Source: Planctomycetota bacterium
Lineage (GTDB): Bacteria > Planctomycetota > SZUA-567 > H5-PLA8
Direction of reading: 5' to 3'
Length of the DNA: 56,893 bases
NCBI GenBank assembly: GCA_026184295.1
Contig: JAHCJK010000016.1
Coordinates: forward strand, 1 to 56,893
Notes under the pieces: generated by a model
Told to the model about the DNA's origin: nothing
What the model saw: the letters and a program-made list of their open reading frames with translations, nothing else
Databases searched by the model: none
In this document: positions 26,597 to 34,323 of the stretch, one piece after another
Layout: the number at the start of each line of letters is the position of its first letter
Position numbering within the stretch: position 1 is the stretch's first letter
Position numbers and translations under genes: made by a program

Positions 26597-27193
26597 TCAG
26601 TCCTCCATCCCCTTCCCCTTCAGAATCCGCGGCGCGTGCTTCTGGATGCGGGCGGCGCGGGTCGCGGACTGTTTGGCGCTGGAAAAGTGGAGCAGGTACG
26701 CGCGCTGGCGGCCGGGGGTCAGGGCGCGGAAGGCTTTTTCGAACGCGGCGTCTTTGTCGAAGGCGGCTTGCAGTTCGTCCGGAAGTTTGTGTTCGGTGAT
26801 CTTCTTGAACGGAACTTTCAGGCCGGCCTTTTCGGCCTCGATGGCCTCTTGAATCAGGGCCTTCAGGTCGGGCGTGCGCGCTTCCACCTCGCGGGTGTCG
26901 GCAAAGCGGATCACGCGCGCGGCCTGGGTGTTCTCGCCGGGGACCTGCAGCAGGCCCTTGGGGTCTTTCAGCAGCGCGCCCTTGAAGAAGCTGAGCACGC
27001 AGGATTCCTTGAACGCGCCCAGGATGAGCACGTTGCTCTCCTGAAACGTGTAACACGGCTGACGCCACTTCACCTCCTCGGTGAGCGGGCTGTTCAGCAG
27101 GATCGCGCGCAGCGCGTGCAGGACGTCCTTCCACGCATGGTTCTTGCGGATGAATCCGTCCACGCTGGGATGTTTGCGGTGGTCCTGGCTCAT
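26597..27193 (-). CDS. YdeI/DUF1801-OmdA-type protein
   Basis: 198 residues. Residues about 20-110 fit the DUF1801 (YdhG-like) domain, with EEVKWRQPCYTF and FKESCVLSFFKGALLKDP. The C-terminal part (FEKAFRALTPGRQRAYLLHF, SATRAARIQKHAP) matches the YdeI/OmdA tail, a motif commonly found with it. The family occurs in many bacteria and has been linked to cell-envelope stress in some, but its biochemical role is unclear. Cytoplasmic, and convergent with the SMI1-like gene. Confidence 0.85.
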   Translation of the reverse strand: MSQDHRKHPSVDGFIRKNHAWKDVLHALRAILLNSPLTEEVKWRQPCYTFQESNVLILGAFKESCVLSFFKGALLKDPKGLLQVPGENTQAARVIRFADTREVEARTPDLKALIQEAIEAEKAGLKVPFKKITEHKLPDELQAAFDKDAAFEKAFRALTPGRQRAYLLHFSSAKQSATRAARIQKHAPRILKGKGMED

Positions 27194-27333
27194 GAACGAC
27201 TCCTCTTAAGGCGACCTGGGCCGCGGGACCGTTAGACTATGTGCTTCCCGCACCTCGTCACGAAATTTTCGCAGCAACCCCCGGCCTGCCGCCTCATGTT
27301 TTATAGACCACAGGGCTGCGGAAGGAAGCGGAC

Positions 27334-28743
27334 ATGCTTCGCGCTATGGGAAATGCTGGTTGGCTGCTTGCGCTGCTCCTGACGTGGAGCGCTTGCGCGC
27401 TCGGACGCGCGGCCGAGACCGCCCCCGCGCCGGCGAACAAGCGACCGCCCAATGTCGTCTTCATCTTCGCGGACGATCTCGGCTACGGCGACCTGGCCTG
27501 CTACGGGCACCCGTACATGAAGACGCCCGCCATCGACCAACTGGCCAAAGACGGCACGCGCTTCCGGCAGTTCTACGCCACGGGCGTCACCTGCTGCCCG
27601 GCGCGCACGGGCTTCATGACCGGCAAGTTCCCCGCCAGCTTTCAAAAATATCCCGCCGACCACGGCTTCGACGGGCGCGTCACCGTCACGGAGATGCTCA
27701 AGAAGAACGGCTACCGGACGGGGCATTTCGGGTAGTGGCACATCGGTCCCGAGGCCAAGCCCGGCGTCTACGGCATCGACGAGACCCACACCGAAGCGGG
27801 CGGCTCGCGCAACGACCCGCGCGGGCGCGACGCGCACATCTTCGACGACGCGATCCGCTTCGTCGAAGCGCACAAGGCCGGGCCGTTCTACGTCAACGTC
27901 TGGTGCCACACCTCGCACAACCCCGTCAACCCGCCGGCCGCGTATCCGGAGAAGTTCAAGGACCTGGCGCTCGACCTGACCGTCTTCGGCGATCCCATGC
28001 GCGAAAAACTCGGCCTCTGCAAGAAGCTCGGCGGCGACCCGCCCGCGAACTTGCGCAACTACATGGGCGATGTCTGCGCGATGGACGAAGGCGTCGCGCG
28101 CCTGCTCAAAAAGCTGGACGACCTGGGCCTGCGCGAGAACACCATCGTGGTCTTTTCCAGCGACCAGGGGCCCGGCACCGTGCGTCTGGGCAAGGACCGC
28201 GACGAGCAGGACGCCGCCGAAGACGGCCGCGCGAACCTGCGCCTGAACCTGCTCGGCAACACCGGCGGGCTGCGCGGGGGCAAACACGAGATGTACGAGG
28301 GCGGCGTGCGCGTGCCGTTTATCGTGCGCTGGCCGGGGCGCGTGCCCGAAAACCGCGTGGACGAGACCTCCGTGATCAGCGGGGCCGACTGGTTCCCCAC
28401 CCTCTGCAAGATCGCGGGGATCTCCGTCGAAGGCATCGAGTTCGACGGCGAGGACGCGTCCGCGGCGTGGCAGGGCCAGGCCTTCGCGCGCCGCAAGCCG
28501 CTCTTCTGGAAGACGAGCACCGCGAAAAGCGAGATGGCCATGCGCGAGAAAAACTGGAAACTGGTCACGTGGTACCGCAACCGCGGCGAGACCGAACTCT
28601 ACGACCTGTCGGCCGACGCGGGCGAAACGAAGAACGTCGCCGGCGAACACCCCGAGGTGGTCAAGGAGATGCTCGCCAAGGTCCAGAAGTGGAACGAGAC
28701 GCTGCCAAAGGAGTACGCGAAGATCAAGGACAAGGAAGACTAG
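27334..28743 (+). pseudogene. Arylsulfatase with a single in-frame TAG at the conserved active-site lysine
   Basis: The reading frame from ATG 27334 gives a signal peptide (GWLLALLLTWSACALGRA) and a type I sulfatase: FIFADDLGYGD metal ligands, then TCCPARTG, whose first-position Cys in C-x-P-x-R becomes formylglycine. At 27733-27735 the frame has TAG inside GYRTGHFG*WHIGP, exactly where sulfatases have Lys (GKWH). The same frame continues to 28743 with all the remaining motifs, such as SSDQGPG and GGLRGGKHEMYEGGVRVPF. One substitution (AAG to TAG) explains it. Outcomes are a recent pseudogene, read-through, or a sequencing error. The FGE gene starts immediately downstream. Confidence 0.9.
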
Positions 28744-28745
28744 CC

Positions 28746-29777
28746 ATCGGAACGTTCCGCATCGCGCTGGCCCTGCTGGTCGCCGCGGCGCTCGCCGCGG
28801 GCGCCGGGCTGCGCTGGTTTTCGCCGCGCGCGCCCAAGGCCGAACCGGGCACGCCCGCGCAGCCGGACGCGCCGCCGGGCATGGCCTGGATTCCCGGCGG
28901 GACCTTTCAGATGGGCGACGGCACCCTGCGCTCCGACAGCCGGCCCGTGCACGCCATCCGCGTCGATGGTTTCTGGATGGATACGACGGCCGTCACCAAC
29001 GAGGCCTTCGCGCGCTTCGTCGCGGCGACGGGCTACATCACCGTCGCCGAGCGCGTCCCCGACGCGAAGGACTTTCCCGGCGCCGACCCGGAGACGCTCG
29101 TGCCGGGCGCGCTCGTTTTTACCCCGCCGGAGACGGCCAAGACCTGCTGCGGCCCGATGGACTGGTGGCGCTTCGTCCCCGGCGCGAACTGGCGGCGCCC
29201 GCAGGGACCGGCGTCCGGCATCGCGGGCCTCGAACGGCACCCGGTCGTGCAGGTCTGCTGGGAAGACGCGCAGGCCTACGCCGCGTGGGCGGGCAAGCGC
29301 CTGCCGACGGAAGCCGAATGGGAATGCGCCGCGCGCGGCGGCCTGGACCGCCAGCCCTACGCGTGGGGCGCGAGGCCGCCGGAACAACTCAAGCGCTGGC
29401 CCGCCAACCTCTGGCAGGGAACTTTCCCCAGCGGAGGCAAGGCGGAGGACGGTTTTGCCGGCACGGCGCCGGTCGGTTCGTTCCCGGCCAACGGGTACGG
29501 GCTGTTCGACATGTCCGGCAACGTCTGGCAGTGGTGCGCCGACTGGTACGCGCCGGATTACTACGCGCACGCGCCGTCCGAGAACCCGCCGGGCCCGCCG
29601 CGTTCGGAAGCGTACGATCCCGACGAACCCGGCGTGAAGAAGCGCGTGATGCGCGGCGGCTCTTTCCTCTGCCACGACAGCTATTGTTCCGGCTACCGCC
29701 CCGGCGCGCGCATGAAGAGCACGCCCGACACGGCGCTCTGCCACACGGGCTTCCGGTGCGTGAAGTCGGCGGAGTAA
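28746..29777 (+). CDS. Formylglycine-generating enzyme (SUMF1/FGE)
   Basis: About 343 residues. An N-terminal hydrophobic stretch (IALALLVAAALAAG) anchors or exports it. The FGE-sulfatase domain starts at GMAWIPGGTFQMGDG and includes VTNEAFARFVAATGY, HPVVQVCWEDAQAYAAWAGK and RLPTEAEWECAARGG. Near the end, SFLCHDSYCSGYR carries the two copper-binding active-site cysteines of true FGEs, so it should oxidise the sulfatase cysteine to formylglycine with oxygen. Pairing with the upstream sulfatase is the obvious role. No standard start codon precedes the hydrophobic segment; ATC at 28746 with AAGGA upstream is a possibility, and the start is uncertain. Confidence 0.88.
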   Translation: MGTFRIALALLVAAALAAGAGLRWFSPRAPKAEPGTPAQPDAPPGMAWIPGGTFQMGDGTLRSDSRPVHAIRVDGFWMDTTAVTNEAFARFVAATGYITVAERVPDAKDFPGADPETLVPGALVFTPPETAKTCCGPMDWWRFVPGANWRRPQGPASGIAGLERHPVVQVCWEDAQAYAAWAGKRLPTEAEWECAARGGLDRQPYAWGARPPEQLKRWPANLWQGTFPSGGKAEDGFAGTAPVGSFPANGYGLFDMSGNVWQWCADWYAPDYYAHAPSENPPGPPRSEAYDPDEPGVKKRVMRGGSFLCHDSYCSGYRPGARMKSTPDTALCHTGFRCVKSAE

Positions 29778-29888
29778 ACGCGGCTCGCGCGCGCCTCTTC
29801 CTTGTGCTCGCCTGAAAATTCCATTATAAACGGTGCATGAGCGCGGCTGCGCGCGCTCGACCGAGGTCGGCGTAACCTAGGGAGCATC

Positions 29889-30134
29889 ATGAAGCAGAAG
29901 AGCGTCGAAACGAAGTTCATGCATTGGTGGAACGCGATCCAGGGCAACGGCCATGCCGGCTACGTGGGCAAGGAACCGTCGCGCGAAGAGATCGTGGACA
30001 CCTTTCTCGGCAAGTACCCTTCGCACAAGGAACACCGCGACGCGCTGATGGCCCTCGCCGAGGCGCAGGGCGATCACATGCTTCAGGTCTGGCCCGGCTG
30101 GAAGGGCGGCTCCGCGCCCAAACGCGCGATCTGA
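29889..30134 (+). CDS. Small unknown protein, 81 residues
   Basis: ATG with GGGAG just upstream. Basic and helical, with several Trp (FMHWWNAIQGNGHAGYVG, QVWPGWKGG). No signal peptide. A KxPSREEIVDTFL segment could be a helix-turn-helix, but no family is recognised. It follows the FGE gene by 111 bases on the same strand. Confidence 0.6.
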   Translation: MKQKSVETKFMHWWNAIQGNGHAGYVGKEPSREEIVDTFLGKYPSHKEHRDALMALAEAQGDHMLQVWPGWKGGSAPKRAI

Positions 30135-30137
30135 ACC

Positions 30138-31172
30138 TCAGGGCCGGATGCAGGCCTTCACCTGGCGCTTCGTCCGCAGCATCTCCGCGAAAAGTCCCGG
30201 CAACGCGTCGAGCGCGTGCTCTTCGGTGATGAAATCCGCGGGCTTTACCGTGCCGCGCGCAATCGCGCCCAGCGCCGCCTGGATGTCCGCCGGGCGGTGG
30301 TGGAAGGACGAGAAGAGCGTGATCTGGTCGTAGTGCATGCGCTTGGTGTCGAGCGCCACCGTCGTGCCGTCCGGACATCCGCCGAAAAGATTCACGCGCC
30401 CGCCGCGCCGCACGAGCCCGATCGCCTGCGCCCAGACCTCCGGCAGTCCCGTCGCTTCGATCACCACGTCCAGGCGTTCGCCCTGCCTCATCTGTTCCAT
30501 CCAGGCCCCGTTCGCGTCGGCTTCCAGCACAGTCTCCGCGCCGAGTTTGCGCGCCAGGTCCAGCCGCGGCGCGTGCCGTCCGACGCCGGCCACGCGGCAG
30601 CCGCGCTCGCGCAGCAGGGCGACGAACATCAGCCCGATCGGCCCGAGCCCGATCACCGCCACGCGCTCGCCCGCCTTCGGCGCGGTCTCGTCCAGTCCGT
30701 GCACGACGCACGCGAGCGGCTCCGTCATGGCCGCGTGTTCGAACGGCAGGCCGGCCGGCACCGCGTACGCGTTCTTCCGCACGAACCGTTCGGGCACGCG
30801 CAGGTATTCGGCGTAGGCTCCGTTCAGAAACTGCAGGTCCTCGCAGAGATTCTCCTGCGCCCGCGCGCAGAAATAACACGTCCCGCACGGCGCCGAATTG
30901 GCCACCACCACGCGGTCGCCGGGCGCAAAGCGCGCGCCATCGCCCACGGCGGCCACCGTGCCCGCGCATTCGTGCCCGAAGACGCTGGGCGGCTTGATCA
31001 TCGCCGCGTGGTAACCGCGCCGGAAGACTTTCAGGTCCGTCCCGCACGTCAGCGCCGCGCCGATCTTGAGCAGCAGTTCACCCGCCGCCGGCCGCGGCAC
31101 GGGCATCGTCTCGACGCGCACGTCTTCCTTGCCGTGCAGCACGGCCGCGCGCATCCGCTCCGGAACGTTCAT
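30138..31172 (-). CDS. Zinc-dependent medium-chain alcohol dehydrogenase (second of a coupled pair)
   Basis: 344 residues. Catalytic-zinc ligands are in LTCGTDLKVF and FGHECAG; the structural-zinc loop has four cysteines (PCGTCYFCARAQENLC). The NAD(P)-binding motif is VIGLGPIGLMFVALL, a GxGxxG variant. The start ATG overlaps the stop of the upstream dehydrogenase by four bases (ATGA), so the two are translationally coupled. Polyol or threonine dehydrogenase-like activity is plausible; the substrate is unknown. Confidence 0.9.
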   Translation of the reverse strand: MNVPERMRAAVLHGKEDVRVETMPVPRPAAGELLLKIGAALTCGTDLKVFRRGYHAAMIKPPSVFGHECAGTVAAVGDGARFAPGDRVVVANSAPCGTCYFCARAQENLCEDLQFLNGAYAEYLRVPERFVRKNAYAVPAGLPFEHAAMTEPLACVVHGLDETAPKAGERVAVIGLGPIGLMFVALLRERGCRVAGVGRHAPRLDLARKLGAETVLEADANGAWMEQMRQGERLDVVIEATGLPEVWAQAIGLVRRGGRVNLFGGCPDGTTVALDTKRMHYDQITLFSSFHHRPADIQAALGAIARGTVKPADFITEEHALDALPGLFAEMLRTKRQVKACIRP

Positions 31173-32257
31173 GGCGTCACCAGCACTTTCAGGGATTCCT
31201 CTGTCGGATGGGCCGCAAGGTCGAAGGCGGCGTCGATCTTCTCGAGCGCAAAGCGGTGCGAGATCAGCGGCGCGACACGGACCTTGCGCGAGAAGACCAG
31301 CCGCGCGGTCTCCGCGTTCAGGTCCACCGACGAACTGTAGCTGCCCAGCACCGTCTTCTCGTCCACGCAGACGACGCCCGCGTCGAGGCTGACGGCGTCG
31401 CCCTTTTTGGTATGCGCAAAGAGGAGCACCTTGCCGCCGGGGCGCAGGCTCTTCAGCGCCTGCTGGAAGGCGGGCTCCGACGGCACCGCCAGGATCGCGG
31501 CGTCCGCCCCGCGGCCCTGGGTCTCCTTTAAGACGGCGCGTGCGCAGGCGGGATCGCGCGGGTCGAACGCCTTCGCCGCGCCGAGTTTCTTCGCCATGCG
31601 GCGGCGGCGCGCGATCAGATCGAACGCGAACGGCCGCGCGCCTTTCGCGCGCACAAGCTGCGTGAAGATCAGCCCGATCGGGCCCTGGCCGAAGACGAGC
31701 ACGCAGTCCTTCGCGCGCAGGCACAGGCGGTCCACGCCTTTCAGGCAGGTGTTCACCGGTTCGAGGAAACTCGCTTCGTCGAGCGTATTGCGCGCGGGCA
31801 CGCGGATCATGCCGCGCTTCACGATCCACGGCATTACGCGAATGTATTCGGCAAATCCGCCGCCGGCGGGCTCGAACCCCGCCGTCGTGCCCGTGCGCTT
31901 GTACACCGGGCACTGCGCGTACTCGCGGCGCTCGCAGTAAAAGCACGTCCCGCACGGAATGTGGTGGAAGACTGCGACGCGGTCGCCGACCTTCCAGCCG
32001 CGCACGCCGGCCCCCAGCGCCGCGATTTCGCCGGCCATCTCGTGGCCGTAGACGCGCGGCGGTTCCTGCAGGCCGTAATGCACCTTTTTGAGATCGGTGT
32101 GGCAGACGCCGCAGGTGCGGATGCGCACGAGCGCCTCGCCGGGCGCGAGCGCCGGAAGCGGGAGTTCCTCGACGCAGACGCGGTCCTTGCCGCGGTAGAC
32201 GGCGGCGCGCATGGTCTTCGGCAAGGCCGCAGATTTTTTCGAGAGACGTTTGGCCAT
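31169..32257 (-). CDS. Zinc-dependent medium-chain alcohol dehydrogenase (first of a coupled pair)
   Basis: 362 residues of the same superfamily as the next gene and clearly its paralogue: TCGVCHTDLKK and YGHEMAG for the catalytic zinc, PCGTCFYCERREYAQC for the structural zinc, and VFGQGPIGLIFTQLV for the cofactor. The N-terminus has a Lys-rich extension of about 15 residues. The tRNA array begins 85 bases upstream of its start. Two adjacent, coupled dehydrogenases could act on successive steps or form a hetero-oligomer. Confidence 0.9.
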   Translation of the reverse strand: MAKRLSKKSAALPKTMRAAVYRGKDRVCVEELPLPALAPGEALVRIRTCGVCHTDLKKVHYGLQEPPRVYGHEMAGEIAALGAGVRGWKVGDRVAVFHHIPCGTCFYCERREYAQCPVYKRTGTTAGFEPAGGGFAEYIRVMPWIVKRGMIRVPARNTLDEASFLEPVNTCLKGVDRLCLRAKDCVLVFGQGPIGLIFTQLVRAKGARPFAFDLIARRRRMAKKLGAAKAFDPRDPACARAVLKETQGRGADAAILAVPSEPAFQQALKSLRPGGKVLLFAHTKKGDAVSLDAGVVCVDEKTVLGSYSSSVDLNAETARLVFSRKVRVAPLISHRFALEKIDAAFDLAAHPTEESLKVLVTP

Positions 32258-32341
32258 CGCGCCGCAGGACTCCGCCCCACCCTGGCATCATGGTAGCGGC
32301 TGCGCGGAGTTCCCGCCAATTCAAGAGCGCGGGCGATTTGG

Positions 32342-32429
32342 CGGAGGGGGCGGGAGTCGAACCCGCAGACCACAATGGATCGCCGGTTTAGCAAACCGGT
32401 CCGGAAAACCGATATCCGGGTCCGCCTCC
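32342..32429 (-). tRNA. tRNA-Ser(GCT)
   Basis: Class II, 88 nt. Anticodon stem CCGGT/ACCGG, loop TTGCTAA; long variable arm; T-loop TTCGACT canonical; discriminator G as in Ser; CCA at 32339-32341. One C-C mismatch in the acceptor stem. Last gene of the array. Confidence 0.88.
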
Positions 32430-32453
32430 GGGGCGGTTACGCAAAAGGTATGG

Positions 32454-32537
32454 CGGAGGCCAGAGGACTTGCACCCCACTCTTGACGAGCGATCCGCTTT
32501 CGAGGCGGTCCCGGCGCGCTGGTCCGGTTTAACCTCC
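32454..32537 (-). tRNA. tRNA-Ser(CGA), G55
   Basis: Class II. GGAGGTT pairs with GGCCTCC through two wobble pairs; anticodon loop CTCGAAA; variable arm long; discriminator G; CCA at 32451-32453. T-loop is TGCAAGT, with G at position 55. Confidence 0.78.
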
Positions 32538-32655
32538 GCATCGCGGGCGCGGAACCGAACGGGGAAAAAGGCTCCCTTGGACGCCTTGCGTTTCCCGTTC
32601 TCCCCGGCATGCGCGAGAGTCGGATATCCTCCTCCGGCCCCGCGCCCGCTTGCTC

Positions 32656-33246
32656 CTATTCCTTCAACTCCACGTTCCAGTACGCGTCCGAGACAAAACG
32701 CGACCAGTTCGCCTTGAACGGCACCCTCGCGATCACCATTTTCGGAGACCACGACGGGCGGAACGGCTTCTTGCGCAACGCCATGCCGGCCTCGGACGGC
32801 AGACGGTCGGCCTTGCGCGCGTTGCACGGCCAGCACGCGAGCACGCAGTTCTCCCAGGTGCTGCCGCCGCCGCGCGCGCGCGGCACGACGTGGTCGATGG
32901 TCAGGTCCTCGACCTTCGGCTTCACGCCGCAGTACTGGCACGCGTGCTTGTCGCGCCGGTACAGGTTCCTGCGCGAGAACGTCACGCCCCGGTCCGGCAC
33001 GTCGCCGTACGTGGCGAGCAGGATCACTTCCGGCACGGGCAGTTCGAGCGTGGCGGTGCGGATGCACGGCCGGCCCGGATCGACCTTCACTTCCGCCCAC
33101 GATTCGAAGCTGTGGACGCTGCAGTCGTCGGGATGTATGACGCGCGCGGAGCCTTCGACGAGCTTCGAGAGCGCGTTCATCACGGTCGTGACGTCGATCG
33201 GCATCCAGTGTTTGTTCAACACCAAGGTCGGCTCGTTCAAAACCAC
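32656..33246 (-). CDS. HNH endonuclease inside the tRNA array
   Basis: GTG start at 33246 with GAGGAGGTG upstream. 196 residues. The HNH core reads CQYCGVKPKVEDLTIDHVVP and ENCVLACWPCNARKADR, with two CxxC zinc pairs, the catalytic DH and the N/H of the second half; it resembles the HNH_5-type family. The N-terminal region (LVLNKHWMPIDV) is the usual extension of this family in planctomycetes and cyanobacteria. It lies between tRNA-Ser(CGA) and tRNA-Tyr on the same strand. HNH genes embedded in tRNA arrays are known from phages, where they act in mobility; that role is inferred here. Another possibility is host DNA repair. Confidence 0.9.
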   Translation of the reverse strand: MVLNEPTLVLNKHWMPIDVTTVMNALSKLVEGSARVIHPDDCSVHSFESWAEVKVDPGRPCIRTATLELPVPEVILLATYGDVPDRGVTFSRRNLYRRDKHACQYCGVKPKVEDLTIDHVVPRARGGGSTWENCVLACWPCNARKADRLPSEAGMALRKKPFRPSWSPKMVIARVPFKANWSRFVSDAYWNVELKE

Positions 33247-33290
33247 GCGTCACCTCCTCTCAGGTCTCACGGGTCAGCATTGCAAGGTGG

Positions 33291-33370
33291 TGGGGGCGCG
33301 AGGAATCGAACCTCACCAGCTCAACGAGCGCGCGGTTTACAGCCGCGCTTGGCTCCCAGGCCACACCCCC
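33291..33370 (-). tRNA. tRNA-Tyr(GTA)
   Basis: GGGGGTG/CGCCCCC acceptor, anticodon stem CGCGG/CCGCG with loop CTGTAAA, class II variable arm, T-loop TTCGATT, discriminator A, CCA at 33288-33290. The D-stem is GGC/GCC and the D-loop keeps GG. Confidence 0.92.
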
Positions 33371-33372
33371 GA

Positions 33373-33487
33373 CGAAGGATTCAGAAATCAGGATTTAGGA
33401 TTCAGCAATAAACCCTAATTCCGTTGCTCGCCCCGCATTCCCCATCTATTCTGTTCCCTAAATCCTGAATCCTGATCCCTGCCGTTA
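33373..33487. repeat. Dispersed inverted repeat, copy C (complete)
   Basis: Left arm ATTCAGAAATCAGGATTTAG, right arm TAAATCCTGAATCCTGATCC; about 50 bases between. It separates tRNA-Tyr from the Arg group of the array. The same arms occur at 36927 and 38339. Confidence 0.85.
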
Positions 33488-33490
33488 TGG

Positions 33491-33560
33491 CTCGCCCGCT
33501 GGGATTTGCACCCAGTCCACGACCTTCGCCGAGTCGTATGCCTCTCTTACACCACGGGCG
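33491..33560 (-). tRNA. tRNA-Arg(GCG)-like, G33, G55
   Basis: CGCCCGT/GCGGGCG acceptor perfect apart from one wobble; D-stem GTGT/ATAC; anticodon stem CGACT/GGTCG, loop CGGCGAA, so position 33 is G in place of the universal T; T-loop TGCAAAT. A base lies between discriminator A and the CCA (33488-33490). Confidence 0.62.
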
Positions 33561-33565
33561 GTTGG

Positions 33566-33637
33566 TTCCCCTGCCGGGACTTAAACCCGGATCTCCGCCT
33601 TAGGACGGCGGCGTCCTCTTCGTTGGACGACAGGGTC
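33566..33637 (-). tRNA. tRNA-Arg(CCT), altered elbow
   Basis: Anticodon stem CCGCC/GGCGG, loop GTCCTAA; D-stem GTCC/GGAC with loop AACGAAGA lacking GG; T-loop TTTAAGT, position 56 T. Acceptor paired only over five of seven positions. Discriminator A, CCA at 33563-33565. Confidence 0.72.
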
Positions 33638-33650
33638 GTCGCTGCTCTGG

Positions 33651-33722
33651 CGCCTCCGGGAGGATTCCCACCCCCAAGTCCGGCTTAGAAGGCCGGCGTG
33701 ATCTCTCTTTCACTACGGAGGC
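33651..33722 (-). tRNA. tRNA-Arg(TCT), G55 without D-loop GG
   Basis: GCCTCCG/CGGAGGC perfect; D-stem GTGA/TCAC, loop AAGAGAGA; anticodon stem CCGGC/GCCGG, loop CTTCTAA; T-loop TGGGAAT with G55 and G56; discriminator G; CCA at 33648-33650. Confidence 0.78.
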
Positions 33723-33757
33723 GCGCATTCTCCTCTCATTTCACTGCCCTAATTTGG

Positions 33758-33834
33758 TGCTGCAGGTGGGATTCGAACCCACACTGTCCTGGTTCTGAGC
33801 CAGGCGCCTCCTGCCTTCGTTGGGCTACTGCAGC
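33758..33834 (-). tRNA. tRNA-Leu(CAG), class I shape
   Basis: GCTGCAG/CTGCAGC perfect; anticodon stem CCTGG/CCAGG, loop CTCAGAA; T-loop TTCGAAT; discriminator A; CCA at 33755-33757. The variable region is only 5 bases, whereas cellular Leu tRNAs have a long arm. Confidence 0.85.
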
Positions 33835-33839
33835 ATTGG

Positions 33840-33923
33840 TCGAGGCGGGGAGATTTGAACTCCCACGGGCCATACCCAGCGGGCTCTCGACCCGCCGCGT
33901 CTACCAGGTTCCGCCACGCCCCG
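33840..33923 (-). tRNA. tRNA-Leu(GAG), class II, C33
   Basis: CGGGGCG/CGCCTCG acceptor; canonical Leu D-arm; anticodon stem GCGGG/CCCGC with loop TCGAGAG, so position 33 is C; long variable arm; T-loop TTCAAAT; discriminator A; CCA at 33837-33839. Confidence 0.88.
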
Positions 33924-33935
33924 ATTTAAGCATTC

Positions 33936-33993
33936 CTTTCAAAATTAATTCGTTCCCTGTCCCCTGAATCCTGTTCCCTGACCCCTGCCGTTT
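33936..33993. repeat. Dispersed repeat, copy D (right arm only)
   Basis: CCCCTGAATCCTGTTCCCTG followed by ACCCCTGCCGTT, the right arm of the family; no matching left arm is visible. It separates tRNA-Leu(GAG) from tRNA-Arg(TCG). Confidence 0.7.
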
Positions 33994-33996
33994 TGG

Positions 33997-34067
33997 CTCC
34001 CCCGAGAGGACTTTCACCCCTAACGCCCGGTTCGAAGCCAGGCATGATGTAATTTCACCACGGGGGA
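33997..34067 (-). tRNA. tRNA-Arg(TCG), G55 without D-loop GG
   Basis: TCCCCCG/CGGGGGA perfect; D-stem GTGA/TCAT, loop AATTACA; anticodon stem CCTGG/CCGGG, loop CTTCGAA; T-loop TGAAAGT; discriminator G; CCA at 33994-33996. Confidence 0.78.
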
Positions 34068-34127
34068 CCCTATGTGTACTCCGTCCGGCTTGCGGCGTGC
34101 CGTTGCGCGGTCCTATTCGGTTCCTGG

Positions 34128-34200
34128 TGCCGTGAGTGGGATTCGAACCCACGCTGTCCTGGGTTTGAGCCAGGCGCCTCTGCCATTGGGCTACCACGGC
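34128..34200 (-). tRNA. tRNA-Leu(CAA), class I shape
   Basis: GCCGTGG/TCACGGC; D-loop with GG; anticodon stem CCTGG/CCAGG, loop CTCAAAC; variable region 5 bases; T-loop TTCGAAT; discriminator A; CCA at 34125-34127. Very like the Leu(CAG) gene nearby. Confidence 0.85.
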
Positions 34201-34205
34201 GCCGA

Positions 34206-34279
34206 TGCCCTTGGGAGGATTTGCACCTCCAGATTCACCGGGTTTAAACCGGTTGCGTTTGCTATTTCGCCACAAGGGC
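34206..34279 (-). tRNA. tRNA-Leu(TAA), class I shape, G55, no CCA
   Basis: GCCCTTG/CAAGGGC perfect; D-stem GCG/CGC, no GG in the loop; anticodon stem ACCGG/CCGGT, loop TTTAAAC; short variable region; T-loop TGCAAAT; discriminator A followed by TCG. First tRNA downstream of the slipin gene. Confidence 0.75.
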
Positions 34280-34290
34280 AGCCTTAAATT

Positions 34291-34317
34291 CCCCTCCCCG
34301 TCCGTCACGGGGAGGGG
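34291..34317 (-). terminator. Hairpin between slipin and tRNA-Leu(TAA)
   Basis: CCCCTCCCCGT and ACGGGGAGGGG form an 11-bp stem with a 5-base loop directly after the slipin stop. No T-run follows on the minus strand, so it may be a processing or stability structure and not a full terminator. Confidence 0.5.
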
Positions 34318-34323
34318 TTCACG

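Noticed and set aside
28746..29777. FGE-like protein of the inactive or kinase-associated subgroup
   Set aside because: Both active-site cysteines of true FGE are present in SFLCHDSYC and it adjoins a sulfatase.
32321..33253. A 310-codon frame over the HNH gene and tRNA-Ser(CGA)
   Set aside because: Runs through a tRNA gene and out of frame with the HNH motifs; shadow frame.
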